Shown here piece after piece: positions 1 to 7,215 of a stretch of DNA of 9,253 nucleotides. The stretch is from Nitrospirae bacterium RIFCSPLOW2_12_42_9. Its GTDB lineage: Bacteria > Nitrospirota > 9FT-COMBO-42-15 > HDB-SIOI813. The stretch's first letter is position 1; each line of letters opens with the position of its first letter. The DNA lies in the NCBI GenBank assembly GCA_001805205.1, contig MHER01000031.1, forward strand, positions 1 through 9,253. The letters run 5' to 3'. The translations under genes and the position numbers were made by a program. The notes under the pieces were generated by a model. The model made no database searches and had not been told where the DNA came from. It was given only the letters and a program-made list of their open reading frames with translations.

Positions 1-65
1 AGGGACAAACCTTTAGGTTTGTCCACTTCTATGCCGGTTTTGGACAGACCTAAAGGTCTGTCCCT
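1..65. repeat. Pair of inverted palindromes (REP-like) after the TCA operon
   Basis: Two perfect 9-bp-stem hairpins lie 17 bp apart. The first is ggacaaacc (3-11), loop ttta, ggtttgtcc (16-24). The second is ggacagacc (42-50), loop taaa, ggtctgtcc (55-63). The loops are reverse complements, so the copies are inverted relative to each other, and aggga (1-5) with tccct (61-65) closes the whole block. The copies differ by one covarying base pair (A8-T19 against G47-C58), so the stem was kept through mutation. The block starts 13 bp beyond the fumarase beta stop codon. No T-run follows either stem, so a classical intrinsic terminator is not supported. It may protect the 3' end of the operon mRNA or be a mobile REP-type repeat. 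It may continue left of the window. Confidence 0.75.
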
Positions 66-77
66 ACATCCTTTTCA

Positions 78-668
78 TCAGCGTGGGTGACAATTGATAA
101 TGTCATGAATGTTTAGAGAGGAATATTGTTTTAGGCCTTCCTTATATAGATCCCCGCCATAGATGTCATTAATTACTATTACCGGAAAGTCTTCTACCTC
201 TAACACCCTTATCGCTTCTGTCCCAAGGTCCTCAAAGGCAATAATCTCTGCCTTTTTAATCCGTTTTGAAAGGAGTGCGGCTACCCCGCCTATTGCTGCA
301 AAATATACGCACCTGTGTTTTATCATTGCCTCTATAACTCCTCCGGACCTTGCACCCTTCCCAATCATCCCCTTAAGTCCGCGTTCTATCAGATATGGTG
401 AATAAGGGTCCATCCTGCCGCTTGTTGTTGGTCCTGCAGAGCCAATAGGCATCCCTGGTTTAGAAGGTGTAGGACCAACAAAATATAAGATTTGCCCATT
501 AATGTCAAAAGGGAGATCTTTTCCTTCTTTAATAAGCTGGACGAGTCTTTTATGTGCAGCATCCCGGGCTGTATAAAGGATACCGGTTATCTCAACTTTG
601 TCCCCGGCCCTTAAATCACTAATCGTATCATCTGTTACAGGGGTTTTTATCTTTTTTGTCTTAATCAT
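78..668 (-). CDS. Class I fumarate hydratase, beta (C-terminal domain) subunit
   Basis: This 196-residue protein matches the C-terminal, beta-type subunit of iron-sulfur (class I) fumarases and the related L-tartrate dehydratases. Recognisable stretches are TARDAAHKR (33-41) near the start and AGPTTSGRMDPY (78-89) in the centre, followed by a glycine-rich run (GLKGMIGKGARSGG, 97-110) and EDLGTEAIRVLEVEDFPV (146-163). With the alpha subunit it reversibly hydrates fumarate to L-malate in the cytoplasm; alpha carries the 4Fe-4S cluster and beta completes the active site. Its ATG overlaps the alpha stop codon in an ATGA arrangement with no strong Shine-Dalgarno, so translational coupling is likely. 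Length is normal for the split form. Tartrate dehydratase is the main alternative, but the malate dehydrogenase neighbour favours fumarase. Confidence 0.93.
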   Translation of the reverse strand: MIKTKKIKTPVTDDTISDLRAGDKVEITGILYTARDAAHKRLVQLIKEGKDLPFDINGQILYFVGPTPSKPGMPIGSAGPTTSGRMDPYSPYLIERGLKGMIGKGARSGGVIEAMIKHRCVYFAAIGGVAALLSKRIKKAEIIAFEDLGTEAIRVLEVEDFPVIVINDIYGGDLYKEGLKQYSSLNIHDIINCHPR

Positions 669-1510
669 ATAGTTATACTCTTATGCCTGCTTGAGTGACA
701 CCCCAGGTTAACTGCAACTGGCAGACTTGCTATATGACATGGGTGTATCTCAACATGGACTGCAAATGCAGTAACCAAACCTCCCAAACCAACAGGGCCT
801 ATACCGAGATGGTTTACCCTTTTAAGCAGGTCCTCTTCAAGGGAAGCCACTTCAAGTCTCTGATGAGGCTGCCCAACCGGTCTTAATAAAGCCTTTTTTG
901 CAATCATCGCAACCTTCTCAAAGTCACCTCCAATGCCTACCCCTACAACAACCGGTGGGCATGGATTAGCACCTGCATTCCTTACAGTATCTATGACGAA
1001 TTGTCTGACACCTTCTATGCCATCTGCCGGCCTGAGCATCTTAAGTGCAGCCATATTTTCACATCCACCACCTGCGATATCCAGCATTATCTTAAGCCTG
1101 TCCCCGGATACCAGTTCAGTATGAATTATTGCAGGGGTATTATCCGAAGTATTTCTTCTCTCAAAGACAGGTTCTGCGACTGCTGATTTTCTCAGATAAC
1201 CTTTGGAGTAACCCTGTCTTACCCCTTCATTAATCGCATCATTAAGAAGTCCGCCAGCTATAGAGATATCCTGACCCATTTCAACAAAAAAGACAGCAAG
1301 ACCTGTGTCCTGGCATAATGGCATCTTCTCAGTATCTGCAATGCGGGCATTTTCCATAATCTGTTTGAGGACTTCCTGACCAAGGGGTGACTTTTCAATC
1401 TCCAGCGCCCTCTCATATGCTGCAATAACATCTTTACTGAGACTGTAATTCGCCTCCATACATAGATCTCTTACCTTTTCAACTATATCATTAAAGTGGA
1501 TTCTTCTCAT
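665..1510 (-). CDS. Class I fumarate hydratase, alpha (4Fe-4S) subunit
   Basis: This 281-residue protein is the N-terminal-domain (alpha) subunit of a split class I fumarase. Three cysteines sit where the family binds its oxygen-sensitive 4Fe-4S cluster: C66 in CQDTG, C184 in NPCPP and C271 in GCHSSRH near the C-terminus. Other family segments are the glycine-rich GGGCENMAALK (147-157), GVGIGGDFEKVAMIAKKALLRP (190-211) and GIGPVGLGG (236-244). It makes malate from fumarate, or the reverse, together with the subunit encoded directly downstream. The gene starts 2 nt after the malate dehydrogenase stop codon and overlaps the beta gene by 4 nt, so all three are co-transcribed. The cluster type suggests a low-oxygen lifestyle. 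Tartrate dehydratase cannot be excluded by sequence alone. Confidence 0.93.
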   Translation of the reverse strand: MRRIHFNDIVEKVRDLCMEANYSLSKDVIAAYERALEIEKSPLGQEVLKQIMENARIADTEKMPLCQDTGLAVFFVEMGQDISIAGGLLNDAINEGVRQGYSKGYLRKSAVAEPVFERRNTSDNTPAIIHTELVSGDRLKIMLDIAGGGCENMAALKMLRPADGIEGVRQFVIDTVRNAGANPCPPVVVGVGIGGDFEKVAMIAKKALLRPVGQPHQRLEVASLEEDLLKRVNHLGIGPVGLGGLVTAFAVHVEIHPCHIASLPVAVNLGCHSSRHKSITI

Positions 1511-1512
1511 AT

Positions 1513-2466
1513 CTACTTCTGACCTAAAATCTGTTTGATCTCCTCTACACCGCTTCTCACACGATCAACCGATTTATAAAATTCTCCTTTTTCCTCATTT
1601 GAAAGATTAATCTCAACTATTTCTTCAACCCCTCTCCTCCCTAACTTAACAGGGACACCAACAAACAGGTCTTTAATTCCATATTCCCCCTCAAGATATA
1701 CTGCAGAAGGTATTATCTTCTTCTTATCAAGCAGAATAGCCTCTACCATTTCAGTAATTGCAGCAGCAGGGGCAACATAGGCACTTCCTGTTTTGAGAAG
1801 CTCGACAATCTCCCCACCACCAAACTTGGTTCTATCAATTATCCTTTCTATCTGTGACTTTTCCATTATCTCTGTTACAGGTACACCTGCCACTGTAGAA
1901 AATCTGGCTAAGGGAACCATTAAATCGCCATGACCGCCAAGCACAAATGCCTGAATATTCTCAACAGAGACCTTAAGCTCCTGTGAAATAAAAAATCTGA
2001 ACCTGGCCGAATCGAGTGCACCACCCATACCCATTACCAGTTGCTTTGAAAACCCTGAAACGGTCCATGAAAGATATGTCATCAGGTCCATTGGATTTGT
2101 AACTATAATCAGGATTGAGTTCTGTGACCTCTTTATTACCTCCTCTGTTACATCCTTCACTATTCTGACATTCTTTTCCAACAGGTCTCTGCGGGACATA
2201 CCAGGTTTCCTTGCAAGACCGGCAGTAATCACAATAATATCTGAATCCGCAGTCTCATCGTAATTATTTGTCCCTGTAATACTTATGTCTGAATTACTGA
2301 TAGGTGCTGCCTCTGATATGTCAAGTGCCTTACCCTGGGGGGCTCCTTCAATAATATCAAACAACACAACATCAGCAAGGGATCTCTCCATAATCCTCTG
2401 GGCTGTTGTAGCGCCCACATTTCCAGCACCAATAATTGATACCTTATTTCGTCCACCCAATTTCAT
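1513..2466 (-). CDS. mdh: Malate dehydrogenase (LDH-like, NAD-dependent)
   Basis: This 317-residue protein belongs to the lactate/malate dehydrogenase superfamily, LDH-like MDH branch. It has the Rossmann motif GAGNVG (13-18), D37 at the end of beta-2 (expected for NAD rather than NADP), the mobile-loop sequence RKPGMSR (86-92), N124 in VTNPMD, D152 and R155 in LDSARF, and catalytic H179 in GGHGD. Arginine at position 86, where lactate dehydrogenases carry glutamine, marks malate/oxaloacetate specificity. It interconverts malate and oxaloacetate, linking fumarase downstream to the citrate-synthase-like enzyme upstream. The start is fixed by a strong Shine-Dalgarno (AGGAGG, 2469-2474) that overlaps the upstream gene's TAG stop. 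Length is typical. Confidence 0.95.
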   Translation of the reverse strand: MKLGGRNKVSIIGAGNVGATTAQRIMERSLADVVLFDIIEGAPQGKALDISEAAPISNSDISITGTNNYDETADSDIIVITAGLARKPGMSRRDLLEKNVRIVKDVTEEVIKRSQNSILIIVTNPMDLMTYLSWTVSGFSKQLVMGMGGALDSARFRFFISQELKVSVENIQAFVLGGHGDLMVPLARFSTVAGVPVTEIMEKSQIERIIDRTKFGGGEIVELLKTGSAYVAPAAAITEMVEAILLDKKKIIPSAVYLEGEYGIKDLFVGVPVKLGRRGVEEIVEINLSNEEKGEFYKSVDRVRSGVEEIKQILGQK

Positions 2467-2475
2467 TTCCTCCTA
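2467..2475 (-). promoter_or_regulatory. Shine-Dalgarno of mdh overlapping the upstream stop codon
   Basis: Read on the minus strand this is TAGGAGGAA directly before the mdh ATG. The TAG is the stop codon of the upstream synthase gene and AGGAGG is a full anti-16S match, so a ribosome ending on one gene sits on the next initiation site. It fixes both gene ends and indicates translational coupling. The spacer is short (2-3 nt), so initiation may lean on coupling. Confidence 0.85.
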
Positions 2476-4344
2476 AATAATCTCCCCTTCCACTCCACCC
2501 TTCCCCTCTTCTGCAATCCCTTTTTCCAGCCTCATCTTTCTGTCAATCTTCAGGACATCCTCAAACTTCAGATCAACACCAAACACACCCTTTACCCCAC
2601 CTTTTTCATCCCTTAGCGGAGTAGATACAGTTATACATAATGCATCGGTCATTATAGATCTATAGAAGTCTGTAACATAAGTATTATTTATCCTTAAAGC
2701 CTCTGTAAACCACGGTCGGTTGGAGAAATCCTCACCTATCCCAAATCTCTCATATTTATCTTTATCAACTTCCTGGGTAATATTTTTTGTCAATAGTTTA
2801 CCTTCCTTATTGACAACATAGGTAAACTGGATAAACGGATTGTCATCAACAAACCTCTGCATAACAGTCTCCATCTCCCCGATATTCAAAGTCATAAATG
2901 AGCTGTCTTCGATAATATCTTCCACAAGCGGGACTATAATCTCCTCTGCCATCTTCTTCAACCGCCCAAGGTCTGAGCCAAAATATTCAGGTAAGTATCT
3001 CTTTGCCAGGGACAGCATCTCTTCTGAAGATATAGCAGTAAGTCTGCCCATCTCATACTGTTCCATAACCCATTTATACATCCTGGAAATTCCGGTATGC
3101 TTTTTATCTACCTTATCCTCTTCCTTTAAAATAAGATGATTATTGACCCAGTATGCTATACCGGCAATACCAGACTTATCAGTTATTGTAATACCCATCG
3201 GTCTTTTAAGGAGTTTAACTGTATCAAAGATGTTATATATCTCTTCATTCTTAAGGGCACCGTCAGCATGAATCCCGGCGCTTGTGCTGTTAAAATCTGC
3301 ACCGGCAAATGGATAATTGTTCGGTATCTGGACACCAAGCTCTTTCCTGAAATATTCAGCTAATTCCGTGATGACTGTTGTATCAACACCATTAGCCTCC
3401 CCTCTGAGAGCTATGTATTCCATTACAAGGGCCTCTACAGGCGTATTCCCGGTCCTTTCACCAAACCCGAATATCACTCCGTTAGCGCCGCTGCATCCAT
3501 ATACCCACGCAGTTGTCGCATTGATAAGGGCCTTATGGAAATCATTGTGCCCATGCCATTCAAGCTGCTCAGGTGGGACTCCCCCGTAATGTACAAGTCC
3601 ATAAATAAGCTCAGGAATACCACGTGGCGTAGATGCGCCAGGATAAGGAACACCATACCCCATTGTATCGCATGCCCTGATCTTAACAGGTATACCGCAC
3701 TGCTCTGACATCTCCATAAGCTTCTGGACAAAAGGGATTACAAAACCATAGAAGTCTGCCCTTGTGATATCCTCAAGATGACAGCGCGGTACAATCCCGG
3801 CCTCTAAAGCTACCCTCACTATATCAAGATATTTGTTTGCAGCCTCACGCCTGTTAATCCCAAGTTTTAGAAATATATGATAATCTGAACATGATGTAAG
3901 GATGCCGGTCTCCTTTAATCCCATCTCCTTTACTATCTGGAAGTCTTCCTTTACAGCCCTTATCCACCCGGTTATTACAGGATATTTATAACCCCGCTCA
4001 AGACACTTCTCCACAGCCTCCTTGTCTTTCTTATTGTAAAGGAAGAACTCACACTGTCTTATCACTCCATTAGGCCCGCCTAATCTGTGCAGCATATCGT
4101 ATATGTCTATTATATGTTTTACACTGTATGGCGGCCTTGCCTGCTGACCGTCCCTGAAGGTCGTATCCGTTATCCAGAACTCCTCAGGTGTGTACATCGG
4201 GACAATACGATGGTTGAAAGGGATCTTGGGTACTTCATTATAAGGAAAGAACTCCCTGAACAGGTTTGGTTCTTTTACATCAATAATCTCATAATGATAG
4301 GCTGACCTGGTTAAAAGATTCTTCTCTTTAACAAGACTTGACAT
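2473..4344 (-). CDS. Re-citrate-synthase-like condensing enzyme with C-terminal Cache sensor domain
   Basis: The 623-residue product is an HMGL/isopropylmalate-homocitrate-synthase-type enzyme. Residues ~55-320 form the TIM barrel, with DTTFRDGQQ (60-68; R64, D65), metal-binding HGH (H264, H266) and GFGERTGN (293-300). AGIHADG (356-362) carries the second-domain histidine seen in alpha-isopropylmalate and homocitrate synthases. Residues ~475-600 form a Cache/PDC-like domain: RPWF (543-546), TDFYRS, CITVSTPL and GVFGVDL (587-592). There is no signal peptide or membrane segment, so this normally extracellular sensor fold would be cytoplasmic. Re-citrate synthases of anaerobes belong to this superfamily, and the mdh and fumarase neighbours favour oxaloacetate plus acetyl-CoA to citrate. 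Homocitrate or isopropylmalate synthase remain possible. The ATG has no Shine-Dalgarno, and the preceding ORF stops 1 nt before it. Citrate synthase is an inference (about 0.65); the fold is secure. Confidence 0.8.
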   Translation of the reverse strand: MSSLVKEKNLLTRSAYHYEIIDVKEPNLFREFFPYNEVPKIPFNHRIVPMYTPEEFWITDTTFRDGQQARPPYSVKHIIDIYDMLHRLGGPNGVIRQCEFFLYNKKDKEAVEKCLERGYKYPVITGWIRAVKEDFQIVKEMGLKETGILTSCSDYHIFLKLGINRREAANKYLDIVRVALEAGIVPRCHLEDITRADFYGFVIPFVQKLMEMSEQCGIPVKIRACDTMGYGVPYPGASTPRGIPELIYGLVHYGGVPPEQLEWHGHNDFHKALINATTAWVYGCSGANGVIFGFGERTGNTPVEALVMEYIALRGEANGVDTTVITELAEYFRKELGVQIPNNYPFAGADFNSTSAGIHADGALKNEEIYNIFDTVKLLKRPMGITITDKSGIAGIAYWVNNHLILKEEDKVDKKHTGISRMYKWVMEQYEMGRLTAISSEEMLSLAKRYLPEYFGSDLGRLKKMAEEIIVPLVEDIIEDSSFMTLNIGEMETVMQRFVDDNPFIQFTYVVNKEGKLLTKNITQEVDKDKYERFGIGEDFSNRPWFTEALRINNTYVTDFYRSIMTDALCITVSTPLRDEKGGVKGVFGVDLKFEDVLKIDRKMRLEKGIAEEGKGGVEGEII

Positions 4345-4345
4345 A

Positions 4346-4504
4346 TCAATGGCATATTAACATAGCCTTTAAATCCATTGCAAGGGCTTTTGTTTTTAAA
4401 CAAGGTATGATGAAATTGTACCTGATGTTGTTCTCATTATCGCCGATATCGGCGTCTCGTAATTCAGCTAATCTTCGGAGTTCTTCTCGATGTTCTTGGA
4501 TCAT
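4346..4504 (-). pseudogene. Truncated cassette gene start (cassette E), 52 codons
   Basis: Directly after attC-A on the minus strand there is a Shine-Dalgarno (GGAG, 5-nt spacer) and an ATG opening a 52-codon frame that begins MIQEHREELRRLAELRDA and continues through ENNIRYNFIIPCL. Up to about residue 35 it reads like a real, acidic-and-basic N-terminus. The layout (a short leader after the attC, then a ribosome site and start) is that of a cassette gene. The rest (KTKALAMDLKAMLICH) looks non-coding, and the frame stops 1 nt before the synthase ATG. I infer that the remainder of cassette E was lost where the array joins the TCA operon, near 4390-4405. The RYNFIIP-type segment faintly resembles N-termini of restriction-like proteins; this is only a suggestion. 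Confidence 0.5.
4354..4383 (-). promoter_or_regulatory. Possible sigma70 promoter of the TCA operon, nearly leaderless
   Basis: On the minus strand TTGCAA (4378-4383, 4/6 to consensus) is followed after 18 nt by TAATAT (4354-4359, 4/6). Transcription would start near 4347, only about 3 nt before the synthase ATG. That fits the absence of a Shine-Dalgarno there and suggests a leaderless mRNA. Both boxes are weak. Read-through from the cassette array is an alternative source of transcription, because no terminator is visible between them. Confidence 0.3.
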
Positions 4505-4545
4505 ATCCGCTCCATTTGTGTTATTTATGCCGTTATTTTATTGCG

Positions 4546-4602
4546 CCCTAACGAAAAAATCAGCCGCGAGTGGAATGAGTCGGCTGGATTGCCTTGTTGG
4601 GT
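4546..4602 (-). other. attC-A recombination site (57 bp), 3' end of the restriction-modification cassette
   Basis: On the minus strand the site starts with R'' ACCCAAC (4596-4602), a perfect RYYYAAC, 3 nt after the restriction gene's stop codon. It ends with GTTAGGG (4546-4552), 6/7 to GTTRRRY. The internal arms ATCCAGCCG and CGGCTGAT pair except for one extra C on the R'' side, the extrahelical-base asymmetry typical of attC. R'' is a perfect complement of the 5' core of the same cassette at 7147-7153. Length matches the classical 59-base element. Confidence 0.88.
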
Positions 4603-4605
4603 CAT

Positions 4606-5574
4606 TTACTCTTCATAGGGTCCAAGAAAACGTTCACCGTTGAAATGTATCAGATGTGTCGGGGACTCAGCAATCCAGACTTCGGTTTCCCAAGAAATGT
4701 CATTAAGGTATTTCAACATAGCCTTTCGATCAAGAAACGCGGTCACAAAAACCAATCCAGCGGTAGATCCCGCAAACAATTCCTTCAGTTCCTGCCTACG
4801 CTTCGGGTTTACAGGCCCGTGGCTGGTTACAGCTTCAATAAGAACCAGCCAGTTCTTTTCTGCGTGATGCACCACGACATCCGGCATTTTCCCATGTTCC
4901 TGTATTTCGATATCCAGTAGTGCCAGCGCGCCCGAATCGAAATAGGCCCATTTTGCCTGAGTGTCCCCAACGTAAATAACGTAACCACCTGGTGTAAACA
5001 ACGGGCAGAAATCATCCATGATCTTCTTCACCAGCACATTCTGGCCACCAGGTGAAAGCCTGATTTCCTGACTGTTTGCCAGCCTGACAGGCAGTCGTCT
5101 CATTTCTCTCTCGCGTGCATACAGCTTTTTCAGTGTATCCACGGTCCGAAGATACTTCTGCAAATTCCCCTTCCATTCTGGTTTCCCAAAACCTCGAAGC
5201 AGTTTCAGAACAGATGGCTCGACCTGATAGACTGCTTTGGGGCTATTGGTCGGTCTTGAGGGTTTGTCAGGATTAGCGACAATCAAGGCGGCCTGCATAA
5301 ACTGGTGAACTGTTTGGCGGCGTACCGTTTCACGGGTGTTGGGTGCGTATTTCTTCCCGTAGTGTTGCTCAAAGAACTCCATCATGGGAGTGATACCCAT
5401 GAGTGGATCGGCTGCATCTTTCCATTTGCTGGCAGGCTTGAGACCGAGCAGTGACAAAAGGGTCAGGGCAGAGCGTTCATTCTGTTGCTGTCTTGGAACA
5501 CCCAAATCGTTTAGGATCGAGAGAGCTTCCTTGATCTTGTCTTCTGCTTTCTTCCCGCTTGTCTTATTGCCCAC
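4606..5574 (-). CDS. BsuBI/PstI-family type II restriction endonuclease
   Basis: The C-terminal half of this 322-residue protein is a clear BsuBI/PstI-type endonuclease domain: YVGDT (201-205), HGKMPDVVV (227-235), NWLVLIEAVTSHGPVNPKR (241-259), VFVTAF (275-280) and the terminal block from ISWETEVW to HFNGERFLGPY (293-320). D232, E247 and K258 are candidate metal and catalytic residues of a PD-(D/E)xK-like centre; that assignment is inferred. The N-terminal ~170 residues are a helical, probably DNA-recognising region. It would cut unmodified double-stranded DNA. The known family members cut CTGCAG, so a similar site is plausible but untested. The start is GTG, inside the end of the methyltransferase gene (11-bp overlap), with GGAG 10 nt upstream, so translation is coupled. 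Full length and intact. Confidence 0.93.
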   Translation of the reverse strand: MGNKTSGKKAEDKIKEALSILNDLGVPRQQQNERSALTLLSLLGLKPASKWKDAADPLMGITPMMEFFEQHYGKKYAPNTRETVRRQTVHQFMQAALIVANPDKPSRPTNSPKAVYQVEPSVLKLLRGFGKPEWKGNLQKYLRTVDTLKKLYAREREMRRLPVRLANSQEIRLSPGGQNVLVKKIMDDFCPLFTPGGYVIYVGDTQAKWAYFDSGALALLDIEIQEHGKMPDVVVHHAEKNWLVLIEAVTSHGPVNPKRRQELKELFAGSTAGLVFVTAFLDRKAMLKYLNDISWETEVWIAESPTHLIHFNGERFLGPYEE

Positions 5575-7132
5575 AGTTTAAGCACTCCTTTTCTATGATT
5601 GCATCAATGGTTTCCTGATCGGGCATTCTTTCCTTGAGATGGGTCCCTATTCGTATAAGCTGTTCATGTGTGGGATAGGGCATCTTCCGGAGGTCGGTGG
5701 CATTAACCTGGGTGTGCCCACTAAATAGGCGGAAATACTGATCGACGATGGTGGAATTGAGATATAGGGCAAGCCCTTTCGCCAGGTCAGCAGGTAATCC
5801 ACTTTCCTGTTTGTGAAAGTAGTTCAGGTGATTTTCAAAGCCCACAAGACATGCGTCGATCCTTGTGGGATCATAAACCGCTGCCATGATTCGCCGCAAT
5901 TGCTCCTTGGCCGAAAACCTTTTTGTGAGAACGTAGAATCCCGCTTCGACAAGAAGACCGGATGTCTTGTACGATGACATGATGGCATTAGGCTTCTTTC
6001 CTGATTCAACAGGCCATTCGATGAAGCCGTTCAGGAAATGGCACGGATAAATTAGGGGGACTGTTTCTTGCTCGGGGGCTTGTCTAAGGTGCTCCCGTGA
6101 TCTAAAGTCGACGACCCGTCCCGTTGAGACAGTCAGCCCAAGTTTGTTGAGAGATGATGTAAAACACTTTATTCGCTCCGCCGGGCTGGTGTCAGCATCA
6201 TCGACGTCCAGATGGATAAACATATCTCGATCGCCGGGGTGAACAACCCGACTGTATGGGACGGACAGGATGCGTGCTTCGCCGAAATCAAGGCCCTCTG
6301 AGGTGGAAATTGTGACGGACTTAGGCTTCTGAAGTAGTCCTCGGATGGCATGATAGATGATATTCTCCTGCAACACGTCGTCGTCACCAAAGGCCTTCTT
6401 GCGTGATCCGAATATATGAATCTGTTTGAGGCTCATAGTCCTTAAGAATGCAACACGGAACTTTTTAAAATAAGGGCCATTGCAGAAGCTGCGAGGTGTT
6501 ATTGCCACCATTTGCCCACCCGGTTCCAGCAGCAGCATGGACAGCCAAACGAAAACGGCATAGAGATTTGCCACCTCAATGTCGGAAGAATAGAGATCTC
6601 TGCTCATGGCAGTCTGGCTATTGATCTTCATGTAGGGTGGGTTGAGAATAGCATGGGTGAATCGCTCGATGGGAAGGGCAAAAAGAGGCTCTCTTTTTTC
6701 TGCAATGGTAACCGAGACGAAATCTTCATTCTTCACGATTCCTTGAAACGCTATGCCCCCCGATGTGCAGAGCGATTGGCATCGCTTCATGGTCTCTTCC
6801 AGGTGAGGCAGAATTGCGTCATCTGTTTCGTAAGCGTCAACCTTTATGGAAAGAGGGCGATTCTTTTGGGAAATCAGGGTTTCCACGCACATGGCAAAAA
6901 GCACCCCCGCCCCTGCGCCCGGGTCCAAAATCCTCACATGTTGAGGTCCGCTTTCAAACATAGAAGACATGAACTGAGCTGTCACGGCAGGTGTCAAAAA
7001 CTGACCGATCTCAGACCGGACAGATCTGCTTGTCGAACCGTTAAATGATTTGCGAACGTGATCAAGTGAATGCAAAGGTCTCATTATCATATTATTTTCT
7101 GCGGTAAAGGCATAGTTGGGACGGTTTATCAC
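5564..7132 (-). CDS. Adenine-specific DNA methyltransferase (gamma class, BsuBI/PstI-type partner)
   Basis: This 522-residue N6-adenine methyltransferase has motifs in the order X-I-II-IV followed by a target-recognition domain, as in gamma-class type II enzymes. EIGQFLTP (41-48) is motif X, DPGAGAG (70-76) the SAM-binding motif I, DAYETDD (99-105) the acidic motif II, and NPPY (164-167) catalytic motif IV. Residues ~330-470 likely read the target, ending at SGHTQVNATDLRKMPYP (471-487). It would methylate adenine in the site cut by the endonuclease encoded directly downstream and protect the host. Methylase first, nuclease second is a common safe order. The listed start is a GTG 14 nt inside the cassette core; ATG codons at 7090 and 7084 are equally possible, and none has a good Shine-Dalgarno. 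CTGCAG specificity is inferred from the partner family. Confidence 0.92.
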   Translation of the reverse strand: MINRPNYAFTAENNMIMRPLHSLDHVRKSFNGSTSRSVRSEIGQFLTPAVTAQFMSSMFESGPQHVRILDPGAGAGVLFAMCVETLISQKNRPLSIKVDAYETDDAILPHLEETMKRCQSLCTSGGIAFQGIVKNEDFVSVTIAEKREPLFALPIERFTHAILNPPYMKINSQTAMSRDLYSSDIEVANLYAVFVWLSMLLLEPGGQMVAITPRSFCNGPYFKKFRVAFLRTMSLKQIHIFGSRKKAFGDDDVLQENIIYHAIRGLLQKPKSVTISTSEGLDFGEARILSVPYSRVVHPGDRDMFIHLDVDDADTSPAERIKCFTSSLNKLGLTVSTGRVVDFRSREHLRQAPEQETVPLIYPCHFLNGFIEWPVESGKKPNAIMSSYKTSGLLVEAGFYVLTKRFSAKEQLRRIMAAVYDPTRIDACLVGFENHLNYFHKQESGLPADLAKGLALYLNSTIVDQYFRLFSGHTQVNATDLRKMPYPTHEQLIRIGTHLKERMPDQETIDAIIEKECLNCGQ

Positions 7133-7146
7133 TATTCATTTGTCTG

Positions 7147-7215
7147 ACCCAACGACCGAGCTGTGGGACGCAAGCCGCATCGCGGTGCAGCATCCCAACG
7201 AGCGATTGGTTAGTT
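7147..7215 (-). other. attC-B recombination site (69 bp)
   Basis: On the minus strand it begins with R'' AACTAAC (7209-7215), 13 nt after the stop of the upstream gene, and ends with GTTGGGT (7147-7153), a perfect GTTRRRY. Between them is an imperfect hairpin: TGGGATGC pairs with GCGTCCCA with one G-T wobble, and CCGC with GCGG around a short loop, with one extra base on the R'' arm. R'' is a perfect complement of the cassette's own 5' core at 7757-7763. The outer stem is the least regular of the four sites. Confidence 0.8.

Larger units (their letters stand above)
4552..7152 (-). mobile_element. Gene cassette A: two-gene restriction-modification cassette
   Basis: This cassette of about 2.6 kb runs from the core at 7147-7153 to the G of the core at 4546-4552. 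It carries methyltransferase then endonuclease and a single terminal attC, with no attC between them. Its two ends are a perfect 7/7 complementary pair (GTTGGGT and ACCCAAC). Two overlapping genes in one cassette is uncommon, but it keeps toxin-like enzyme and protector together during excision and integration. Confidence 0.8.

Noticed and set aside
1..65. Intrinsic terminator for the TCA operon.
   Set aside because: Neither hairpin is followed by a T-run in the direction of transcription; only an AAAACC or CCT sequence follows.
4441..4454. Perfect 14-bp palindrome cgccgatatcggcg, considered as an operator.
   Set aside because: It falls within the coding part of the truncated cassette gene (codons for DADIG) and has no second copy, so chance within coding sequence is enough to explain it.
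6512..7048. 178-codon plus-strand frame.
   Set aside because: It lies wholly inside the methyltransferase gene on the other strand, whose motifs are unmistakable, and its own product has no recognisable feature. It is an antisense shadow.
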